DNA from: Tetrahymena elliotti 4EA
Taxonomy: Eukaryota; Ciliophora; Oligohymenophorea; Hymenostomatida; Tetrahymenidae
Length of the DNA stretch: 64,000 nucleotides
Assembly (NCBI GenBank): GCA_000231825.2
Contig: JH720319.1
Span: forward strand, 62,001 to 126,000
Reading direction: 5' to 3'
The position numbers were made by a program, and so were the translations under genes. The notes under the pieces were generated by a model, which did not search any database, was not told the DNA's origin, and saw nothing but the letters and a program-made list of their open reading frames with translations. Every line of letters starts with the position of its first letter. Position 1 is the first letter of the stretch. Of this stretch, positions 39,801 through 51,708 are shown piece after piece.

Positions 39801-40640
39801 ATGTTTTCCTTTATTAAAAAGATAGTAGCACCTGTTCAATTAGGAAATCTCATCCAAAGAAATTTCGCTGTTGCTAAATAGGAATAGCTTTTCTAAAATT
39901 TTAATTAGAAGGATATTCTCAATCCTCATTTAGTAAATAGCGTTTTAGAAAGAAACATTCAAAAGCGTACAGAAAGATCTTAAAAAGGTCTATTCCATGG
40001 AAAATAACCAAAAACTGGTTTACAAACATGCTTTTCTGAAAAAAAGTACTGATTTACCATTCATTAGGATAGCAAATGCATGCATTATGGGATTTAAAAA
40101 TAAAATAATTCTTTTTTTGAAAACAAAATTGACTGCTTTTTGTTTTTGATTCTCACAATTTTCATATTTTGATAAGTTCTATCATCATATCAATCTTATA
40201 CAAAAGGGATTTAAATGTGCTCATTTTTTTAATTATTTGATAAATAGGTCTATTAGATGGTGGAAGGTTAATGTCCATGAAAAGTATTTATGGAGTGACA
40301 TCTTACAAAAGAAAATTAGAATATAAATGAGTTCTAAGACTCTCAGAACTATTGATAAGTACGGTGGATTTGATAATTATGTTCTCCTTACCAAACCTAA
40401 GAATATGGATTCTTTATATGGTGAATATCTTAGAAAATTAATGATGTTTAAGCTTAAAGACTCTTCATTTAAAATCCCTTATATCCAAAAAAGTGCTCCC
40501 GTTACTCATGAAGTCCAAAGAAGAAGAAAAGTCTTCTTGTAATTCAAAAATCTATATATTCATTCATTAATATTAATTTAACCTCCTTTATCATTACAAG
40601 AAAACAATAAATCTACTTTATATATTCCCAAGAAAATTGA
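39801..40640 (+). CDS. Mitochondrial large-subunit ribosomal protein bL28
   Basis: Three exons give 191 residues; introns are 40046-40247 and 40539-40600. The N-terminus is a basic, acid-free matrix-targeting type (MFSFIKKIVAPVQLGNLIQR). The bL28 core follows: KGLFHGKQPKTG, then CFSEKKSIRWWKVNVHEKYL, equivalent to the family's G.YhG....GN..S....KtrR.wkPNv, then RMSSKTLRTIDK-type strands (MSSKTLRTIDKYGG). A C-terminal extension of about 80 residues (LLTKPKNMDSLYG, QRRRKVFL) is typical of mitochondrial versions. The protein lies near the base of the large subunit by its rRNA. The last intron is inferred: without it the frame would run on to 40791, past the start of the next gene, with intergenic composition. 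Confidence 0.88.
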
Positions 40641-40787
40641 ATATTTTTATGCTTTCTCAGAAAAAATATTTAAATACTCAATGCAAAATATTCATTTAAG
40701 CTCAACAAACTCTCATAAAATATGTGTGTTCCAATATTCAAGTAGATTAGAATATTATTTTTACTCATTGCATAGTAAACTTATAGA

Positions 40788-41263
40788 ATGATATCTACAA
40801 TAAAAAATTCAAAACTAAAATTGAAGAGATATCTAAATTCTTCACATTTTAACATGTTTAAAAGAAATTTTAATAGCTGATAAAAAATAATTAATTATGA
40901 TAACCATATTAAAATTTGTAAATAAATAGAAAGAGACCAGTTATTTGGTATCCTTAGGAAATTAGAAATACTGATTTGACATAATTAAGAATGAAGTTAC
41001 CCCATAACATGTCTAGAAAAGAATTAGAAGATTTCAAGGTTATGGAAGACTTAAATGAACATCCTGAAAGAATTACTATGGACCATCCTATTGTCAAAAG
41101 AGAGTATGAAAAGTAAATGCAAGAATTAAAAGCCTTAGAACCCGAACGCTAGAAAATTATGGAACGTTTACAAAGATACAGATCCAAGAAAACTCTTGAA
41201 AAAATTAAAGAAGTTTGCTAACAAGGTTTGGATGAATGGGAAAATGTCTAAAACGTTAAATGA
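40788..41263 (+). CDS. Small probably mitochondrial protein (ribosome or respiratory accessory)
   Basis: Two exons join to 133 residues; the intron is 40856-40929, with phase and frame both matching. The N-terminus (MISTIKNSKLKLKRYLNSS) has K, R, S, T and N but no acids and fits a matrix-targeting presequence. The mature part begins KRPVIWYPQEIRNTDL, continues MDHPIVKREYEKQMQEL and ends in two charged helices (QKIMERLQRYRSKKTLEK, DEWENVQNVK). This looks like a lineage-specific mitoribosomal or respiratory-complex subunit. It sits only 147 bp after the bL28 gene on the same strand; shared function is inferred from targeting and neighbourhood, not homology. Confidence 0.68.
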
Positions 41264-42495
41264 TTTGAATAATCAATCCCTACTTACACAGATAATTTTA
41301 TAATTTATTAACAGAAAAATTAGCCTTAACAAAATATTTAAAATGTTAGTTATTTAGTTCTTATTTTTGTTACTAATTTTATAGCACCAATTAGTTCAAT
41401 TAATAGTCTACACAACCAAAATTTCAATTCACAAATTCTCATCAGAATTTGATTTTTAATTTATTTATTTAGTTTATTTGTTAGTTAGTTAGTTATTCAT
41501 GAATTGAATCCAAATTAAATAAAAAATGTTAAGATAACTTACAATTCAAATAAAAAAATACATGCAAAGCTAATTAAAAAATAAATTAAAACACCTTAGC
41601 TTAATTAAAATTTCAATATTATTTCGTTTTTAAATCATTCATTATTATTGCTTCTTGTCTGAATCATCAGATAAGTAGATAATGAAAATTGATGGCTCCT
41701 TGTTATTCTTTTTTACTCAAAAATTTAGTATTTTTTTAATAAAGATTGTATGGCTAGTTATTTGATTAAGTATTTTATTTCAGTTTAAAATATTGTATTG
41801 GTGTGGTAAAAAAACAATAGAATGCAAAATTTTTGATGATTTAGCGTTTTTAAGTTACAGTGAAATATCTTCTTACAATAATTAATTTTAAATTAATTTC
41901 AAAAAGTTTCTTTAAATATTTTTTGGAAAATCTTAATTTTATTTCTTTAATGAATCAATTTTTAAAAATGAAATATTTCATAAAAGAAGTAAAATTATTC
42001 TATTTTGAATACCCTTTGGTAGACAATGATTTTAATTCTTCGTTCTCCTTAGTTTTTTACAAATTTAGAATTAATTTTAATTGTTTCGGAAAAATGTTAG
42101 CATATCAACTATATGCTAATAAGTTGCTGAGTTAATTAACAATTTTAACTTCAAATGTGCCAGTCATTTAACAATATTTTATTCAGAGTAAATGCAATAT
42201 TAGTGATGATTTGATTGGATTATGAGAAATATGTTTGTTTAGAAATAATTGTGAAAAATAGCTCGTTCCTTTTGTAAATAATAAGTATAAAAAAGAAGCA
42301 TATTACATTCTTAAATATCAATTTCTGCCTTAAGTTTCTTTATAATAATAATAAAAAATAAATAAAACATATCAGTTTTTCAATCAGAATAAATTTTTAT
42401 ATCAAAATTTTAGCAGAAACCATATACTTCTGAATAATCAATCAGCTCCCTAAATATCAATAGTAATAAAACATTTTAATTCTAATCCAATAGAT
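41264..42495. other. AT-rich intergenic region
   Basis: No supported gene. An open frame at 41860-42135 lacks an ATG start and has intergenic composition. The last 100 bp are the likely leader of the FDSAD-repeat gene. Confidence 0.45.
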
Positions 42496-45258
42496 ATGAA
42501 AAGCAGATTTGCTGGCTCTAAACCAGAAGTTGACTCAGATTAATCAGATGGGGAAAAATAAATGATAGAAAAGTAATAAGAATAGCTTATGAATCAAATT
42601 CCTTCAAAAAAGAAAAGACCTCTTATAGCAAAAGAGAAGAAACAATTTGACTCAGCAGATTTTTTCATGAAAGGTGATGAGAATGGTTCAAACACTACTA
42701 GCGATGAAATGTAAGATTTTCAACAAGATGGAATAGATGACTCTTAACAAAAATCCTCATCTTCAAATCCCCATAAATCAAAAATGAGCTCTAATTTTAA
42801 GAAAGACATTCAAAATGGTAATGGGAAACCAAGTGATGAAGAAGAAGAAAATGAAAATAAAACTAAGAATTTGACTAATTAGTAGAATTTAAGTGCTCAT
42901 AAAGCTGACGAAGAAAGAGCTAGGCTTGCTAAATAAAAACTTGAATTGGAAGAGAAGGAGGCAGCTGATAAAATAAGAAAATAAAAGCAGGAAGAGGAGC
43001 TACAAAGGAAAAAATAATTATTTGAAGAAGAATAGAGAAAAAAAAAGTAAAAAGAAGAATTAGAATTGAGGTTAAAAAAGTAAAGAGAGGAGGAGGAAGA
43101 GCGTTTAAGATAGAAAAAGGAATAAGAGAGAATTGAAAAAGAAAAGGAACAGTAAAGGATACAAAAAGAGAAGGAGGAAAGAGAATAACAGGAATCAAAA
43201 AGATTAGATATTGAGAAAAAGCTTTAATAGCAAATGTAATTGAGCCCCACTAAAAAGTATTCTATTGAAGATGATGAAGAAGAAGATTAGGACAAGTTAC
43301 TTGCTTAGTAGCAGCAATAAATGCTAATAAAAAAAACAACAAAAAAACCTCTTGTTGCTAAGTAGAAGAAAGTTTTTGATTCTGCTGATTATTACATGAA
43401 AGATGAACATAAAGACTAAGAAGATAATGATGATAGTAATGATACTTAGAAAAAGCCAGATGATAATAGAAAAGTCATTGAAGTCAAAACTAATTATTCA
43501 AAATCATCTTTCCTTACATCAGCATAGACTACAGATGATTAAGAAAGCTAGAGCTAAGAGAGCATTAATTCTAAGAAACAAGATACATAACTTCAAAACC
43601 CATTCCAAAATGAGCCAATTAGACCAATGCCCATTTAATTTGGAGAAACCCCAGATTCGAATAGTAATTAATTAAAAATTCTTGGTCTTCAAGACTCAGA
43701 TGAAGATGATGATGACGATGATTTAAATTGCTAAACTATTATTGTAACCTAATCTTCCCCAAAAAACGTACTCTCAGATGGCTTATCTCCTCTTAGTAAT
43801 ATACTTAAAAATAGGGCTGGAGAGTTGAGAGACAAATCAAGAGAAAAAGAAAGAAAAAGAGTTTCTTTTTCTTTGCCATCAGATAAATTTAACAAACCAG
43901 ATAATGATTAAGAATCTAAAAACCCTTAATAAGAATAGAAGGAAACCGAATAGGAATCTCAATCGGTAAAAATAAATAATGTACACAGCTTAAAAGGTAG
44001 TAGATTTTTAAAATAGCCCCATGGTAATGTGATAGATAGCGAATAAGAAGATTAAGATAGTAAGTAAGAGCCAAAGAAAAATGAGAGCCAAATTACCTAA
44101 CCTGCTAATGAATAAGAAGCTTAGAAAGCTCTCTAAGAGTAAATTAGCAAAGCTACCTAAAAACTAAAGTCTCAAGGAGGTGCTAAAAAATTACCACTTC
44201 TTGTCAAAGATAAAAAGAAATTAGACTTTGATTCTGCTGATTATTTCTTAGAAGAAGAAGAGAAAAAGAGAAAATAGCGTACTATCAGCATGCCTGATTT
44301 GCAAATGCATGACGACGATGATGAAGAAGGTGCTCAATAAGAAGAATAAATTTATTACATGAAAATAAATATTAACAGAAATCCTAAACATAAAAAATCT
44401 ATCCTTTCAACCTGCAATAAAAAATCTCGTTCAATGCCTGAATTAAATATTGCAGGATTGCATAATGACGAAGAAGATAAGAAATAAGAAAAAATTGATC
44501 AAAAGCCAACTTAATGTGATGAAGACTTTGTATAAGATAAGATAAAAGAAGATAGTAGTGAAGAGGATGAAATAGACTTGGATGATAAAAAATAAGAAGA
44601 TGAAAAGAAATCTTTACCAACCAATAGCAGTATTGAAGATGAAGATGATTTCCTTCCAAAAATTGTTCACAGCAAAATTACAAATTCTAAGTTCCAAAAA
44701 TACAAAAACTAAGTGCACAAAAGTGACGAAGATGAACATGAGGATGAAGAAGAAGAATAATAACAATAAAAAATTGAGTAAAATAAAATAGAGAATCCTC
44801 AATAAGAGCAAGCATAAATTATTTAATAATCAAATTATAAAAACATTGAGAATATTCAGTTAAAAGAAGAAGACGATGAATAATAGCAAGACGAAAATAA
44901 TTATAATGATGAGGATGAAGATAAAAATTAATATTACAGACTTACAGAAACTAATACTAGCAATGCTAAAAGATCAGCATTTGCTTCATCTTCTAATGCT
45001 AATGAAAGATAAGAGCCTGAAGATAAAGATAGTGAAGACGAAGATAATTAAGTCTAAACTGATGCAAATAAGATCATATCTCACTAAGAATCTGAATAGT
45101 TAATGCATGACCAGTCAAAGAATGTTTCATAACAAGCAAAAAGCGAACACGATCAATATTAAATTCAACTTCCTATTGCTAAAAAGAAGAAAAATCTTTT
45201 GAATAAAGAGAAAAAGAAGGAATTCGACTCAGCTGATTTCTTCATGAAAGATAAATGA
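42496..45258 (+). CDS. Acidic disordered protein with four endosulfine-like FDSAD motifs
   Basis: A single intronless frame of 921 codons. The chain is K/E/D/Q-rich with a charged helix (about residues 140-260, EERARLAKQKLELEEKE). Four nearly identical motifs are spread over it: KKQFDSADFFMK (Phe 51), KKVFDSADYYMK (Phe 294), KKLDFDSADYFLE (Phe 578) and KKKEFDSADFFMK (Phe 910, five residues or so from the end). Each follows a basic, often PL-containing lead such as KKPLVAKQKK. This matches the ENSA/ARPP19 core (KYFDSGDYNMAK), which after phosphorylation of its Ser by Greatwall blocks PP2A-B55. Here Gly is Ala and the order FDSxD is kept. Four copies in one protein would be unusual. Phosphatase binding is inferred only. 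Two RSMPEL/RTISMPDL repeats are further possible phosphosites. Confidence 0.82.
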
Positions 45259-46084
45259 TCATTTAATCAAAGTTACTAAAAACGAAAACGGTAAAAATAA
45301 AATTTTATCTAAAGGAAAAGACAAAATAAAATAATCAATAATTACATACTTTTACTTATTATCCAAAAATTAATTAAATCAAATGAACGTTCTATTTCAC
45401 ATCTCTCACATAAACACTACTATTATTAGTTTAACTTATATTTCAATCAAAAAATTATAATTCATATTTCTTTTATAGAACTCTCTATCTTACTTAGTTG
45501 CTATTTCTCAATATTTTTTTTCAAAACCTTTACTTTATTTTCAGTTCATTTGTATTTCTTTGATAGAAATTTCTATATAAGTTGCTATTTCTCAATATTT
45601 TTTTTTCAAGCACTTTTATTACTTTATTATGAGTCCATGAATTTTTTATTTTAAATTTCCAAAAACTGATTTTTCTATAATGTATTTCAAAGAATTTGGT
45701 TAATTTTTTCTTCCCTTTTATTTTTGAATTCATTCATTTTTATGTATGAAACAACTTAAATTTATTGTAAATAAAATATATTGAATTGTTTATTTTTATT
45801 TAATTTATTTTATTCTTTTATAACAAAAAAAAAATCTTCAGTATTTATCTACAACCACATAAAATAAAAAAATTTTTAGCAAAAAGAAACCATAAATTGT
45901 TAATTATTATTACTTATTTTGATCAATTTTATAAATAAAAAGTTATGTAATTCAATAAAAAATTAAGGTTTAACAAATAGAGCAATCTTTGATTAAAATT
46001 AAGAAGTTTTGGTCTACTTATCAAAATAAAATAGCATTCTAAAATAATAAGTTATTAATAGAAATAAACCATCACTTATTAAAT
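45259..46084. other. Intergenic region with a short direct repeat
   Basis: AT-rich. Apart from the spaced repeat at 45496/45580 nothing is supported; a lysine-rich reverse-strand open frame at 45530-45733 lies over that repeat and is not convincing. Confidence 0.45.
45496..45609 (+). repeat. 30-bp direct repeat, two copies 84 bp apart
   Basis: The sequence agttgctatttctcaata, a run of eight or nine T, then caa occurs at 45496-45524 and again at 45580-45609. The copies differ by one T. Likely slippage or a small tandem duplication in the 3' flank of the FDSAD gene. Confidence 0.7.
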
Positions 46085-47686
46085 ATGGAAAGATATAAAA
46101 TCATTGAAACTATCAGCGATTAGGAGTATGGTACTATAGCCAAAGCAATTAACATCTAAAATAAATAGAAGTATATTGTCAAAATTTTGAGAAAAAAATT
46201 TTACACATGGCAGGAATGCATTTAAGCGAGAGAAATAAAAGCATTAAGGCTTTTTTCTCATCCAAATATTATTAAAATAAAGGAACTAATTAAATAGAGA
46301 GACGAATTGATATGCATCTTTGAGTATTATGAGAAAAGTTTGTTCGATTATTATCAAGAAATGCGTGATTTATGTGATGAATTTTCAGAAAGACAAATTA
46401 AAGAAATAATGTATCAAATAGTTTCTGCAATAACATATGTACATGACCAAAAATTCTTTCATAGAGATTTATGTCCTGAAACAATATCAATAAACACTAC
46501 CAATTCAGATACGATGACCACTTCTAATATTTAGGTCAAAATATCTTCTTTTACAGTAACTAGAGAAATTTCATAAAGATTTGCTCCTTATACAGATTAT
46601 ATTACAACCAGATGGTATAGAGCACCGGAATAATTAGTTCATTCTATCAACTATACTCATAAAGTAGATATTTGGGCAATAGGCTGCATTTTTGCTGAGC
46701 TATAGTAATAATTTTAATTAATTTTTTGATTTTTTACCATTTCTCTATTCACTTAGTTCTCCTTTTTTAGATAGAACTAATTTATCTGTATAGATAAAGA
46801 ATAAAGATAAAATTTGCGATCCTCAAAAAATTAATAATGTTATTTACTTCCAACAAATAATCCTATTTATGGCTAAATAAGAGCCTCATTTTTAAAATAA
46901 ATTATTTTGTTTCTTTTATAAAAAAATTGAATATCATCTATTAATACTTTTTGTTTCAAAAATAAGTTTAATGGGACCTCTTTTTAATGGAATAAGTGAA
47001 TAAGATTAACTTTTAAGAATTATGAAAGTTTTTGGAACTCCAAATTAATAAGACTGTCCTGATTTATTTACATATGCAAGTCACATGAAATTCTAATTTC
47101 CTTAAATGAACCCTACCAATTTAAATTAAATATTCCCAAATGCGTCTTCTGAAGCTTTAGATTTAATGTAATAAATTGATTATAAAATCATAACTAGAAA
47201 ATTGTAAAATAAATTAGGAGATAAATCTTCAGATATAACCCACTGCATAGACCCTCTTGTGAATAGATCCTAAAACACCCTTTTTTTTAAGAATTAAATA
47301 TATAAAATATACCTATGTATCACACTCCTTCAAATATAATATAAAAAATGTAAAAAAAGTAAGATTTTGAAGATTACTTTGAAAGCATCAAAGAAAAAGA
47401 AAACTCAGAAAATAACACACCTGAAAAAGAAAATCAAACAGATCTATAAAATTCTCAAAAGAAATCTAAATTCTCATAACATTTAATAAATCAAAAGCCA
47501 GAAATAGATGATTTCACTCCTAAAGAAGGAGAAGAATAGTATTTTAGCCACTACTACAAGAAGCACTTAGAAGGAAGCTCAGAATTTTAACAAAGTGATT
47601 AAGATAATAAATCTATTTTTTAAAATTCTGAAATTAATAGTCAAGATAATAGCAGTAAAAACATAGAATTTACTCCTTCATCTTGA
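46085..47686 (+). CDS. MAK/ICK-type (RCK) pseudokinase
   Basis: Three exons give 429 residues; introns are 46705-46966 and 47168-47217. The fold follows the RCK group of CMGC kinases (MAK, ICK, MOK), which set ciliary length: SDQEYGTIAKA loop, ATP-anchoring Lys33 (YIVKIL), KFYTWQECIQAREIKALR (matching KFYSWEEC..LREV.SL), PYTDYITTRWYRAPEQL with the TDY activation motif, VDIWAIGCIFAELY, LMGPLF, then PLHRPSCEQILKHPFF. But key catalytic residues are lost: HRDLKPEN is HRDLCPET (Lys130 to Cys, Asn133 to Thr) and DFG is SFT (Asp155 to Ser, Gly157 to Thr). So metal binding and phosphotransfer should fail, and the TDY/TRWYRAPE part may act as a regulated scaffold. The C-terminal 130 residues are acidic and disordered. 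Usual family length is 420-620. Confidence 0.9.
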
Positions 47687-48665
47687 AAGAATTTTAACAA
47701 ACAAATTAAAAGATAATTACTTCCATTTTATTTTAAATCATTTTTTTTCAATATTTTTTCATATTAAATAATTAAGTATTCAATAAGATTAATAATCTTA
47801 CTACTTATAAAAAAGAGATAATTTATTTGAAATGTTTTTTTAATGAATTAAAGTTTAATTTTCAAGCAAAATTAATCAAATTTGTATGACTTCATAACCT
47901 AAATAAATATTACAAAATTTATTTTCAGAAATTTATTTAAACTCAATATTATAAATAATTTATTTGACCAATCTTTTAAAAGGGAAAACAACAAGATCAA
48001 TATAAAAATATGAATTTTATTAAAATAGATTTTTATTTTTCTGAATTTCTGCATCAAAACAAAAAAGGATTCTAATTTCTTGAATTATTTTTTTTAATTT
48101 AAAACAATACTATCTGTATATATGAATTTTCTTTTTCTTTTTGATGAAATAATTTATTCTTATTTTGAAAAGCCAAAAAAAATACAAATGATAAAATTTT
48201 TATGATCTCTAATTATCAATAATTTTTAATTTACCAAAACAATTTATATCAAATGAGATATATCTAAATTAATTCCCTTCAAGTTAATTAAATTAAAAAA
48301 TGAAATACTGTAACAACACAAAATTTTATTCTTTTGCATTAACCATTTTATTCTTACTTTAACATCTAAATTATTAGTTCATTTTAGTGTCAGCAGTCTT
48401 CCTTTTTATTATAAATTGATTTTTGTTAATTTAAATTTTTTCTTCTTTTATTTTTATTTAAGGAGATATTCTCAAATAAAAAGAAATATGAGTTAATGTT
48501 AAAAGTTTTTCAAAATGTTTTTCTTGACTTATTATAATTTGATTTTAAAATTATATTTTAAAAAACGTAATAGAAAACAAAGACCAAATTTGAATTTAAT
48601 ACAATATAAATTAATATAACAAATTATTTACATAAAACTTTAATATAAATTAATTCTAGATAGAC
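47687..48665. other. Spacer between convergent genes
   Basis: AT-rich 3' flanks of the pseudokinase (+) and the SKSP-repeat gene (-). No feature seen. Confidence 0.5.
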
Positions 48666-51175
48666 TCAAAAGTGCTTTAACAAAGAGCCTACTTAGGAGC
48701 TGCTTATTTTATTTGAGCTTGGACTCTTGCTCATTTCTCTTTACTTCTTGATGGTTTGTGCATAATGAACATTTTCTTTATCGGAGTCTTAATTAATTAT
48801 TTTTTTGTTTTGGGTTGTTAATTAGCTTACTTGGCTCTTATTTTAGTTTGATATACTAGAAACAGCAGACTAAGCTTCAAAAAATAGAATACCTTCATTT
48901 AAACTAGATTTATTTCCTCTTTTTCTTGCAGGAGATGATTCTTTACCAATTTAACTTACACTGTAAGAAAGTATTGAAAAATTATCATTATTATCAATAT
49001 ATCCCTTATTTTACTGATTAAGGTAATTAGATTTCTCTTAGAATAGATTTTATACTATACTCTTGATAGAAGTATTATCATCATTTTATAAATTAGACTA
49101 TCTTTGCATGTATTAATTAGGTTATTTATTAGAATTTTAATTTATTTAAGATAGAGGAGCTCTTTGACTAACTTGAGAAGGGGATTTAGAATTCTGTCTT
49201 TATACTAATTATTCTTACAAGATTCTCACCTATTATTGATCTTGGTTAATTCTTGTATTTTTTTATTAATTATACGAACTGTTAGATGAGTAAATTTTAC
49301 TGTAAGTATTATTAGATTAATATCTGGAGGGAGATTTTGATGAGTTAACATACTTAGGATAATCTTAATTGGTTAATACTCTTGCACTTGGAGATTTAGA
49401 AATTTATCTATTAATTTCGCTTTACTTTTCCTATACTCTCTGATTTAAATTAGAATGAGTTTCACTTCTTGATAAATAAGAGTTTCTTGCAGGTGATTTT
49501 GAATAGGCTAAATTATTTCTTTAAAAATTTGTGTTTTCTTTAGAGTTAGGAGATTTAGAAAGATCTCTGTGCTATTTAAAGGTTTAGTTTTCTTTTTGTT
49601 AGTTATTATTTTTGTCAGATGTTTTATAGGAAATATTAGAATTAGATTCACTTTTAGCTTATTAGGGGTATCTAAATGGAGATTTTGGCTAATAAAGATG
49701 AATTTCAGATGATGAATCTTTCTAAGGATAATTATTATTACTAGTATTTGTCTCTTTTCTATTTTGTGGGCTTTTTGAACTAACCTACCTCTTTTCCTAA
49801 GGTTTATTTGTATTTTGTTTTTTAGTATTTTATTTATTTCTTTGCAAATCAGTTTTTAAATTAGTTTCAGAAATAAAATCTAAGTATGATTGTGTTGAGT
49901 CCTCTTTAAACATAGGGTTTTCCTACAAGATATATTCTCTAGTACAGTTTTTTCCATATTTGAATTCATTTCTTAATTTTATTTCTTCTTTCCAAACATC
50001 ATTTTAAGCCATATCTTTCCAAAAATCTTGGCTTTCTTCATTGACTTTACGCTTCAATGATTTATTTACATACTTTTTGCTTGTTTTCTCTTAGCTGTGT
50101 GTGCTATAGGTGTTCGAAGTGGTATTTGTAATTATAGAAGAATTATCTGTTAAAAGGTATTTTATTTAACCTCCTTATTACTTTTAACTTTTACTTCTAT
50201 TTATTCTCTGCATTTCATTTCTCTCTTCAGTAGGGATTAATCCAGATTTCAGGTGTGTTTTTTGATACTTTAAAAAATGAAAGAAATATAAATAAGAATA
50301 AAAGTAACAAATAATGTATTTCAATAGAATCTTATTGTTATTTTATTAATTTACAGAGCAAAAGTTAAATTAAAGTTTTTTAAAATAATTTATTTAGAAT
50401 TTAAGAATATTAATTTTGTTTATATTTACCAAACAACGGTCAGGTGTCAAAGATCTACTTATTTTTGAATCATCACAAAGAGTATTAATTGACTTGTCAA
50501 CTAGAATCTGAGAAATTTATTCTCTATTACTGAATTGAGTTCTTCCTAAACGGCTAAAGTCTCTTTTTTCTCTACCTTCAGTGTTGGGAATACCAAGCTC
50601 ATTTGGAGTGTACTTATCTATATTTTTTTAATGTTTAAACTCAATAGCCTTTTCGTGGCCATCTTATCTTCTTTTCTACCAATTATCATTCACTTAGTTT
50701 TTATAAACCTTAATACCTTCAAATTTAGGAGTACCAAGTAAATCAGGGTTTAAAACTCTCTATGAAGAGGAATAAGTATTGGAGTTGGGGGTCATACATC
50801 TCCTTGAAACTCTCTCTATCATTTTAGAATAAATTAATCAATATTGTATTTAAAATGCATTATTAGTTTCATAGTCATTAGAGACTTGAAGCTTATGAAG
50901 TAAATATTACCATTCTCAGTTTTCATTATTAATTTATTCCATTTTCCTTCTGTGCTAAGGTCTTGTTGTTAAATATTCTTCTTATTAGCACTTAAATCTA
51001 GCATAGCATTATTTTTATGCCAGTCAAATCTATCTGTCCTACAACTAGGATAAAATCCTCTTTCTCTATCTTTATCAGTCATATAATTGCTGACATGATT
51101 TTTATACTGGTTTTGTTATTGGAGGACGTCCTCAATATAAACAGTCCTTTCTTGATTAACTAAAAATGAAGACAT
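48666..51175 (-). CDS. Disordered S/N/Q-rich protein with seven SKSP motifs
   Basis: Three exons give 750 residues; introns are 50816-50910 and 50268-50429. The N-terminal 200 residues contain short ordered bits (RTVYIEDVLQ, DRFDWHKNNAMLDL, LLGTPKFEGIKVYKNQVNDN, TPNELGIPNTEGREKRDF). The middle has SQDFWKDMAQNDVWKEEIKL. The C-terminal half is S/N/Q-rich and carries seven SKSP tetrapeptides (for example LSKSPNSK, YSKSPARN, ISKSPSAR, SSKSPSRY), plus PKSPFR and SSPARKR. These are proline-directed Ser sites of the kind used by CDK/MAPK kinases and found in neurofilament KSP repeats. Probably a cytoskeleton- or nuclear-associated phosphoprotein; no family recognised. No signal peptide or membrane segment. 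Confidence 0.78.
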
Positions 51176-51708
51176 TTGTTTTCAGAATAAATAAATCTAT
51201 GAAATATGTTTATTTAACAATTAAAATTAGTTAGTAAAACTTTTTTCTTAAATTTCTAAATAATTTAATGATCTGTTTTTCTATGCAATTTTTTGATAAT
51301 TAATCTTTAAAAGAGAGTTTTTTTAACGAATATTTTTTTTCATCCAAAATAGACAGACAATTATTCATAAATTGAAAGCTAGATATTTGTTTATACAAAG
51401 AAATTAGTTGTTTTCTAAATTTTACATAAAAAATTACTATTAAAATATTAATTTGTGGATTTTAATTCAATATTAAAAAAATAATGATTTTAACTATTAT
51501 TATCTTTTCTATTTTCACACATTTCATCAAAATGTATTCCTAAAAGTAAATCAACATTAGCATCAATTTAAATTGATCTTCATAAAAAAAAATTTCATCT
51601 CAGAAATAAATAAAATAAAACATTAAATTAAATCACAAAAAATAATTTAAAATTACAAAATATTTAATTTAAATAATCTTTTTTATTAAAATTTTATTAT
51701 TTTTTCAA
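51176..51708. other. Promoter spacer between two minus-strand genes
   Basis: Lies upstream of the SKSP-repeat gene and downstream of the methyltransferase gene. AT-rich with no distinct element. Confidence 0.5.

Noticed and set aside
39379..40149. 256-codon open frame in the ciliate code overlapping the bL28 gene in another frame
   Set aside because: Long chance frames are expected where only TGA is a stop. The overlapped frame encodes a clear bL28 with a targeting peptide.
41860..42135. 91-codon open frame on the plus strand
   Set aside because: It has no ATG at its start and matches intergenic composition.
42929..44811. Several reverse-strand hydrophobic open frames
   Set aside because: They are antisense shadows of the Lys/Glu/Asp codons of the FDSAD-repeat gene.
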